The position numbers were made by a program, and so were the translations under genes. Under the pieces are notes generated by a model that did no database searches, had not been told where the DNA came from, and saw only the letters and a program-made list of their open reading frames with translations. DNA of 64,000 nt from Brotonthovivens ammoniilytica (lineage in GTDB: Bacteria > Bacillota > Clostridia > Lachnospirales > Lachnospiraceae), in assembly GCF_025566885.1 (NCBI RefSeq), contig NZ_JAOQJQ010000002.1, positions 434,001 to 498,000 on the forward strand. Reading direction: 5' to 3'. This document shows, in pieces, positions 58,750 through 64,000 of the stretch; position 1 is the first letter of the stretch, and each line of letters starts with the position of its first letter.

Positions 58750-59664
58750 CTATTCAAAAGCCGGCCACTGCTTACGTTTTACCTGAGATAAAGTAAAGTC
58801 CCAGAATTTCTGTGCTGCCGGTTTTAAAATCATATTTCTGGATTTGGCCATCACAAGATTCCAGGTAAAGTGTTCCTTTAGGGGAATACCGGTTACATTT
58901 GCTCTGCCATAATAATTTACAAAGTCGCTGCGGAAATAAGAAGGATCCACAATAGCAATACCTTTGTTCATGCTGACCATGGTGAGTATATTGGATTCTC
59001 GTTCAGAATAACAGGATACTTTGTAATCAAATCCTGCATTTTTACAAAATCTGGTGACCGTGGAAGCGATACCGGTTATTTCAGGAAGGGAGATGAAGGA
59101 TTCCTGTGCCAGTTCCAGAACGGAAACATTTTCTCTTTGGGCCAGGGGATGTTCAGCGCATACAAGCAGCATTAAGGTGCTCTCATGCAGGTTTTTATAT
59201 TCGGTTAAATGAGGGTCCAAATATTGATCCATACAGAATACAATCTCACTTTTTCCGTTTGCCAGTACGCTGGTTGCTTCGGTTCCCTGGATGTCCTGTA
59301 AGTTCAGCGAAATATTGGGATATGCTTTTTCAAAGGCAGAAATCAGATCAAAGAAACCAAGCATATCTTTATTTGGGATTGTGCGGACACAGACAGTATC
59401 TTTTTCTTCCTGACAGAAAACTGCCTGACGCAGAAGCTCATAATCATCTACCAGCGGCTTTGCATATTTTGCAAATATTTTTCCCTGGGCTGTTAATGCC
59501 ACACCTTTCGAAAAACGGTGGAAGAGGGTGATAGAAAATTCCGATTCAAGATAAGAAATATGTTTGGATACGGCTCCGGGGGAGAGAAATAAATTGTCAG
59601 CGGCTGTCCGAAAAGATTCTGTTCGTGCAACTTCCATAAAGGTTTGTAATTTATCAATATCCAT
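58750..59664 (-). CDS. LysR-family transcriptional regulator, 304 aa
   Basis: Winged-helix N-terminus (MDIDKLQTFMEVARTESFRTAADNLFLSPGAVSKHISYLESEF) and a periplasmic-binding-protein-like effector domain (about 90-300). Start ATG 59664 with GAGAGG; a longer start would add an untypical leader. Divergent from the MFS transporter across about 200 bases with a T-N11-A type box at 59736. Likely controls this metabolic cluster in response to its substrate. Confidence 0.92.
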   Translation of the reverse strand: MDIDKLQTFMEVARTESFRTAADNLFLSPGAVSKHISYLESEFSITLFHRFSKGVALTAQGKIFAKYAKPLVDDYELLRQAVFCQEEKDTVCVRTIPNKDMLGFFDLISAFEKAYPNISLNLQDIQGTEATSVLANGKSEIVFCMDQYLDPHLTEYKNLHESTLMLLVCAEHPLAQRENVSVLELAQESFISLPEITGIASTVTRFCKNAGFDYKVSCYSERESNILTMVSMNKGIAIVDPSYFRSDFVNYYGRANVTGIPLKEHFTWNLVMAKSRNMILKPAAQKFWDFTLSQVKRKQWPAFE

Positions 59665-59735
59665 ATTGGGAACCTCTCTTTTAAATGGTGATTCCAAATG
59701 TGAAACACCGTTTCTTTTTCGTGGTTTTACTTCGT

Positions 59736-59760
59736 GAATTTAGCTTATTATAATAAATTC
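59736..59760. promoter_or_regulatory. LysR-type binding site
   Basis: GAATTTA-N11-TAAATTC, a perfect interrupted dyad containing T-N11-A, between the divergent LysR and MFS genes; it overlaps a TATAAT-like sequence (attataataa). Confidence 0.7.
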
Positions 59761-59863
59761 AACGACATATAGCAACGGTTTTTAAATCAGGAGATGGGAA
59801 AACAAAGCGTTTTAATACCTGATAAAAATAGCTGTTGTATCAAAGAAGGAGGAGGGTTTTACT

Positions 59864-61114
59864 ATGGAGAACAGGAAGGGAAACTGGCATGGGAAAAAAC
59901 AGATTCAAATGATGATTTATTTGGGGATTGTATTGTTGATTGGGGGCTCACTGATCAGCGGCTGTACCAATACGATATTGCCGGCCATTGCAGACAAATA
60001 TCAATGGGATGTGGGGGCATTGCGTGTAATGTCTGGAGTGGCAATTATGTTTTGCGTTGGGGGGACATTTGTGTTTGGGATGGTCAGCAAAAGGAAAGGT
60101 CCTAAATTTGTTGTAGTTCTAACATTGATTTTAACGGCAGCTGTGGCAGTTGTTTATGGTTCTGCCAGTAATTATTATTTGTTTGTGGCCTGTATATTAG
60201 CCAATGGTTTTTTGGGGGGAGGATACTTTCAGGTGGGATTTAGTGCTCTGGCAGCAAATTGGTGGCCCACAAAAAAGGGAATTGTACTTGGGTATGTGAC
60301 CTGCGGAATTGTTCTTAATGATGTGCTGTGGCAGCCATTTATTCCGCTGGCCTTTCAGAAGATTGGAGTAGGAGCAACCTTAAATATTGTAGCGGTATTT
60401 ATTGCTATTGTAGCAGTCATAGGAGTTTTTTTCCTGAAAGATACTCCTGAGGCTGCTGGAGAATATCCGGATGGAGATCCTGCATTTGCTTCAACTGCAA
60501 AGTCGGTAGTTGATGAAATAGCAGTTTATAAAAGTCCATTTACACCAAAAAAGCTGTTGACCTCTCCCACTACATGGGCCATTGGTATCAGTATGGGGTG
60601 TATGTATGGCGCCGGAATGACTTTTGTTGCCTCTGTTGTCCCAAGAATCTTAAGTCTGGGTTATGATTATTCCTTTGCATCTGCAGTATTGATTGTTGCA
60701 GGTCTCGCAGGGCTGGCAGGAAGTATTTTATATGGTATTTTAGATCAGAAAATCGGAACTAAAAATACATGCGTGGTGTATGCAGCGTTATGCATTTTAA
60801 TTACCATATGCTGTCTGTTTCATGGAATTTCCGTCTGGTTTATCTGGCTGAGCGCAATTTTCTTTTTTGCTTCTAATGGGGCAATGGGGAACCTGATTCC
60901 TTCTATTGTAGCTACTAAATATGGAAGATGGGATTATTCAGCGGCTTTTGCAGTTATTGGTGCTATGTCAAGCTTTGGTTCAGCCCTTGGGGTTTTGTGT
61001 ACCGGACTGTTCACCAATTATAATGTCATGTATTTGATGGATATTGGTCTATTTATTGCAGCTTTGCTGATTTTGCTAAAGTTAAATGGAACATTAATCG
61101 GAAGACCCAATTAA
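59864..61114 (+). CDS. MFS transporter (OFA-like), 416 aa
   Basis: Twelve predicted membrane spans starting IQMMIYLGIVLLIGGSLISGC; conserved KRKGPKFVVVLTL loop (motif A-like) and central loop KDTPEAAGEYPDGDPAF. ATG 59864 after AAGGAGGAG. Probably imports an organic acid or amide compound. The same central motif occurs in the MFS gene at 63303. Confidence 0.9.
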   Translation: MENRKGNWHGKKQIQMMIYLGIVLLIGGSLISGCTNTILPAIADKYQWDVGALRVMSGVAIMFCVGGTFVFGMVSKRKGPKFVVVLTLILTAAVAVVYGSASNYYLFVACILANGFLGGGYFQVGFSALAANWWPTKKGIVLGYVTCGIVLNDVLWQPFIPLAFQKIGVGATLNIVAVFIAIVAVIGVFFLKDTPEAAGEYPDGDPAFASTAKSVVDEIAVYKSPFTPKKLLTSPTTWAIGISMGCMYGAGMTFVASVVPRILSLGYDYSFASAVLIVAGLAGLAGSILYGILDQKIGTKNTCVVYAALCILITICCLFHGISVWFIWLSAIFFFASNGAMGNLIPSIVATKYGRWDYSAAFAVIGAMSSFGSALGVLCTGLFTNYNVMYLMDIGLFIAALLILLKLNGTLIGRPN

Positions 61115-61132
61115 AGCAGAGGTTTAAGGAAA

Positions 61133-62038
61133 ATGAAACAGATCAGAGGTTACGTATTTACAATTGTGGCGGCGGCCGGATTCGGGGCCCAGCCCTTTCT
61201 GGCAAAATTTGTGTACAGTTATGGTGTAGGAGAAGTAATGCTTGCGTTATTGCGGGTACTGTGTATGACGCCTGTATTTGGCATCCTTGGAGTGTTAAAC
61301 AGGGAGCGTTTTAAAATCCCCGTCAGGTATATGCTCCGGATTATTCTGCTGGCGCTGACAGGAGCGGTGCTGACAACCGCGATGCTGTTTACGGCATATA
61401 ATCTTATTGATACCGGAACAGCCACCACCCTGAATTTTACATATCCAATTTTTGTCTTGCTTTTGGGGAGGGCGGCATTTAAGGTAAAAATTCAGAAACA
61501 TTCGCTGGTGAGCCTTATTATCTGTATTGCAGGAATTGTGCTGTTTGCAAATCCGTCAGGTGCGTTTTCATGGAGCGGCTTTTTTCTGTCGCTGGCTTCC
61601 GGAATAACATATGGTTTTTATGTGTTGTATCTTGATAAAAGTAAGATTATGGAACATACAGGCTTTTATACATATACATTCTATTTCTTTCTGGCGGCGT
61701 CTGTTATGCTGCTGCCCATAGCCGGATTCAGCGGAGAGTTAAACTTCATAATTCCCACAGGCGGGTGGATGTTTATTCTGCTGTTTGCCATAGATGGAGG
61801 CATTCTTGCGACTGTGTTTCTTCAGATTGGAATCCGGGAGATTGGGAGCTCAAAAGCTTCTATACTAACTGCTTTAGAACCGGTAACCAGCATTGTTCTG
61901 GGAGTTTTGTTTTTGCAGGAGAGCTTAAGTATATTTTCACTGATTGGAATTGTTCTTGTTATATTTTCTAATATTTATCTTGTGTTTGTACCTGAAAATA
62001 GAAGGAAATATTCTTCGACAGATAATAAGGTGTTCTAA
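61133..62038 (+). CDS. EamA/DMT-family transporter, 301 aa
   Basis: Ten hydrophobic spans in two EamA repeats (AAAGFGAQPFLAKFVYSYG start of the first; SGITYGFYVLYLDKSK of the second, ending ALEPVTSIVLGVLFLQESLS, the classic E-P-V signature). Start ATG 61133 after AAGGAA. Exporter or importer of small metabolites. Eighteen bases after the MFS gene. Confidence 0.9.
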   Translation: MKQIRGYVFTIVAAAGFGAQPFLAKFVYSYGVGEVMLALLRVLCMTPVFGILGVLNRERFKIPVRYMLRIILLALTGAVLTTAMLFTAYNLIDTGTATTLNFTYPIFVLLLGRAAFKVKIQKHSLVSLIICIAGIVLFANPSGAFSWSGFFLSLASGITYGFYVLYLDKSKIMEHTGFYTYTFYFFLAASVMLLPIAGFSGELNFIIPTGGWMFILLFAIDGGILATVFLQIGIREIGSSKASILTALEPVTSIVLGVLFLQESLSIFSLIGIVLVIFSNIYLVFVPENRRKYSSTDNKVF

Positions 62039-62125
62039 GTTTTATATATAACAAAAAACTTCCGATTTTTAACAAAAAATAGCGTATTACAATCACTTTT
62101 TTTGTGCAATAATGTTCTCAACAAA

Positions 62126-62150
62126 TTTGAATAATAACTAATTATTCGAA
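62126..62150. promoter_or_regulatory. Dyad in the dehydrogenase upstream region
   Basis: tttgaataat (62126-62135) and attattcgaa (62141-62150) form an interrupted palindrome about 60 bases before the dehydrogenase start, a possible operator. The rest of the 62039-62211 gap is A/T-rich. Confidence 0.4.
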
Positions 62151-62211
62151 AACGTCAGATTGGATAGCGCGCAGAAATTTGACAATCATGGATGGAAAAA
62201 GGAGAACAATT

Positions 62212-63267
62212 ATGAAAACAATATATGCAGAGGCACAGTTAGGAAAAGTGGTATTAAAAGAAAAAGAAATTGAAGCTCCGGGTCCTGGCCAGGTATTGTT
62301 AAAAGCTAAGTATTCTGCAATGAGTCCGGGAACAGAAAACGGTCTTTTGGGCGCTCATATCGTTCCTCTGCCCACGAGTATTGGCTATGCTATGGCGGCG
62401 GAAGTTATTGAAGTTGGTGAAGGTGTGCGGGAATTAAAGGTGGGAGACCATATAGTAACCACCGGAGAACATGCGCAGTATCTTGTTATGGATGAATTAA
62501 ACTGTACGATCTGTCCGGAGAATGTAGATTTGAAACAGGCGGCATTTTGGAATCTTGGTCATACGGGAATGTATGCTCTGCGCCGTTCGAATCTGCAGAT
62601 GGGAGAGCCCTGTGCTGTTTTGGGCCAGGGATTTGTAGGGGCCATTACAGCGCAGGCTGCTAAACTTGCAGGCGCGCTGCCGGTAATTGTTACAGATCTG
62701 GATGACGGCCGTCTGGATGCAGCAAAACAGATGGGAGTGGATATTGCAATCAATACGAAAACAGATCCTAAGGGGCTGGAACGTGAAGTTGAAAAATTAC
62801 ATCGGGGAGGACTGCCGGTTATTTTTGAGGCCACAGGAGCGAGAGGGCCGTTAATGCAGGCGGCAGAACTAATTGGAGAACGGGGACGGCTGGTTATGAT
62901 TTCACAGGTTCACGGAGAGGCTATGCCTCCCATTGATGACCCAATTATGCAAAAAGGTGCCAGCCTGATCGGTACATATGTCAATTCAAAACCATTTAAG
63001 TTAAGACGGGCGGATTTATTTATTGACGGCGTATGGCCGCCTGTTATGCATCGTGATCTTGCAAGATATGCAAACAGCGATGTATGGACCAGTGATGAAG
63101 ACATTCAGGTATTCTTAAATTTAATTGCTTACGGAAAATTGGATATTACTCCGCTGATCAGTCATGAATTTGGCTATAAAGAGATCCCAGAAGCTTATGA
63201 AAAATATGTATATCCGGAAGTTAATCCGGATATGACAGGCGGGCTGATCTCATGGGTAGAAGAGTAA
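62212..63267 (+). CDS. MDR-family zinc-type dehydrogenase-like oxidoreductase, 351 aa
   Basis: GroES-like N-terminus (GQVLLKAKYSAMSPGTENGLLG) and a Rossmann domain with LGQGFVGAITAQAAKLAGALPVIVTD (G-x-G-x-x-G). The catalytic zinc Cys and the four-Cys structural zinc cluster typical of alcohol dehydrogenases are not evident, so it may be a zinc-independent MDR reductase such as a quinone or enoyl-type enzyme. ATG 62212 after AAAAGGAG; the in-frame ATG at 62179 has no site. Confidence 0.85.
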   Translation: MKTIYAEAQLGKVVLKEKEIEAPGPGQVLLKAKYSAMSPGTENGLLGAHIVPLPTSIGYAMAAEVIEVGEGVRELKVGDHIVTTGEHAQYLVMDELNCTICPENVDLKQAAFWNLGHTGMYALRRSNLQMGEPCAVLGQGFVGAITAQAAKLAGALPVIVTDLDDGRLDAAKQMGVDIAINTKTDPKGLEREVEKLHRGGLPVIFEATGARGPLMQAAELIGERGRLVMISQVHGEAMPPIDDPIMQKGASLIGTYVNSKPFKLRRADLFIDGVWPPVMHRDLARYANSDVWTSDEDIQVFLNLIAYGKLDITPLISHEFGYKEIPEAYEKYVYPEVNPDMTGGLISWVEE

Positions 63268-63302
63268 ACATAGTCGAGTATTAGAAGTAAGGGAGAAAAA
63301 AG

Positions 63303-64000
63303 ATGGCTAAAAATAAAATGTTTTTAAGTAAAGCAATTTTACTCTGTATCCTTGGAGTAATCTTCATGTTCATTTTTTCCGGTCTGCAGAGTGACCAGAT
63401 TAATATTGTCCAGACATTTGTAACAGAGAAAGGCGGCGGCTGGAGTTCTGTGCAGACGCAGCTGCCAATGACTGTAGGAAATTTTGTCTGTATTATACTG
63501 ACGTTTGTATATGGATCGTTGTTTATTAAGTTTGGAGTAAAAAAACCCCTGATTGCAGTGCTGGTAATTACTGCTGTTGGTGTGCTTGGTATTGCCGGGG
63601 CTAATGGACTTGATTGTAATGGAGGGGCCGCATCCGGAAACTATATTTTGTACAGCATTTCCATGTTTGTAGTAAGATGCGGATGTATGATTTTACAGAT
63701 GGCAGGATTTCAGCTGGTAGCCAACTGGTTTATCCGCTACCGGGGACAGATTATGGGAATCGTAACGATGGGAAGTCCACTGTTCTCTGTAATTGGCACG
63801 TCTGTAATGACTTCTTTTATTTCCAAACGGCTTGGAGGCGATTACAGAATATTTTATGTGGGAATTGCAATTATAATCGTTATTTTATGTATTATCACAG
63901 CAGTTGGCATTAAAGATACGCCGGAGGAAGCAGGTTTATATCCGGATGGAGCTGATCATGCACCTACCTCAGAAGCGGTAGAAGAAGTAAAACTTTCCAT
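63303..64000 (+). CDS. Second MFS transporter (3' end outside window)
   Basis: ATG 63303 with GGGAG upstream; the frame remains open to the window end (232 codons). Membrane spans start at KAILLCILGVIFMFIFSGLQ; a middle loop reads KDTPEEAGLYPDGADH, close to KDTPEAAGEYPDG in the transporter at 59864, so the two are paralogues of one family. Thirty-five bases after the dehydrogenase gene. Confidence 0.85.
   Translation, partial: MAKNKMFLSKAILLCILGVIFMFIFSGLQSDQINIVQTFVTEKGGGWSSVQTQLPMTVGNFVCIILTFVYGSLFIKFGVKKPLIAVLVITAVGVLGIAGANGLDCNGGAASGNYILYSISMFVVRCGCMILQMAGFQLVANWFIRYRGQIMGIVTMGSPLFSVIGTSVMTSFISKRLGGDYRIFYVGIAIIIVILCIITAVGIKDTPEEAGLYPDGADHAPTSEAVEEVKLS

Noticed and set aside
1..64000. tRNA or rRNA genes
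   Set aside because: No cloverleaf with a GGTTCGA-type T-loop or conserved rRNA stretch was noticed in intergenic regions by eye.

Overview
The window looks like a gut Clostridia (Firmicutes; Ruminococcaceae/Lachnospiraceae-type) genome segment. About 48.7 kb is the right-hand part of a Tn1549/CTn-type integrative conjugative element (ICE); the left end lies outside the window. The remaining ~15 kb is a junction zone full of gene debris followed by an ordinary chromosomal metabolic cluster. The taxonomic call rests on the protein families present (Maff2, PrgI, PcfB, CHAP, the TnpV/giant methylase-helicase gene, Tn916-type Int/Xis, Tet(W)); it is not based on a marker gene.

Layout. 2-3177: end of a multi-repeat CnaB cell-wall adhesin and a small membrane peptide. 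3237-15556: ICE backbone genes of mostly unknown function around one giant 2554-residue protein (DNA methylase plus SNF2 helicase) that carries a second gene, TnpV, nested in another frame. 15557-28743: transfer module, comprising a candidate oriT, MobC, relaxase, PcfB-like protein, ArdC-like protein, VirD4-type coupling protein, Maff2 pilin-like protein, VirB6-like, PrgI, VirB4, sortase B and a CHAP peptidoglycan hydrolase. A self-contained nucleotidyltransferase cassette with its own promoter and terminator sits between prgI and virB4. 28782-36758: accessory/defence cargo, with an unknown gene and a SLOG gene on the minus strand, two Xre-type regulators, a Spo0A-C-like minigene, and then a PLD/SNF2 helicase, a DUF4391-ASCH fusion, a putative HEPN protein and the first 50 or so codons of a type III Mod methyltransferase cut off at a recombination junction. 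36741-40823: resistance cargo, comprising a truncated SAM methyltransferase, an HTH-membrane protein, tet(W) with a Tn916-style attenuation leader, and fragments of a kinase-like and an HxlR gene. 40865-44804: a control/SOS-like module with a repressor and ImmA protease diverging from a Y-family polymerase, a UmuD-like protein lacking the usual serine, a second HExxH protein and a zinc ribbon protein. 45049-48604: sigma-like factor behind a structured leader, MazF-like protein with a Cys-rich tail, four tandem Tn916-Xis paralogues and the integrase.

48802-49272 encodes only the C-terminal tRNA-binding domain of methionyl-tRNA synthetase, directly outside the integrase end, which suggests insertion into metG. 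Beyond it are a Phd/YefM antitoxin with an internally deleted RelE toxin, a decayed second copy of the Cys-rich/prgI gene pair, a NisI-like lipoprotein with a two-component system, a possible IS end, a DUF262/HNH protein and a GNAT protein. From 56.9 kb the sequence is a plain metabolic locus: an amidohydrolase and a LysR regulator diverging from an MFS transporter, an EamA transporter, an MDR dehydrogenase and a second MFS transporter that runs off the end.

How it fits together: Int and one or more Xis proteins excise the element, the relaxase nicks near 15.6 kb, VirD4/VirB4/VirB6/PrgI/Maff2/CHAP move the DNA, the ImmR/ImmA-like pair and sigma-like factor probably gate transfer, and tet(W) plus the defence cargo are the payload. 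The most unusual items are the nested tnpV gene, the helicase/DUF4391-ASCH/HEPN cluster with its amputated Mod gene, the insulated nucleotidyltransferase cassette, the four-xis array and the leader RNA that can hide the ribosome site of the sigma-like gene.
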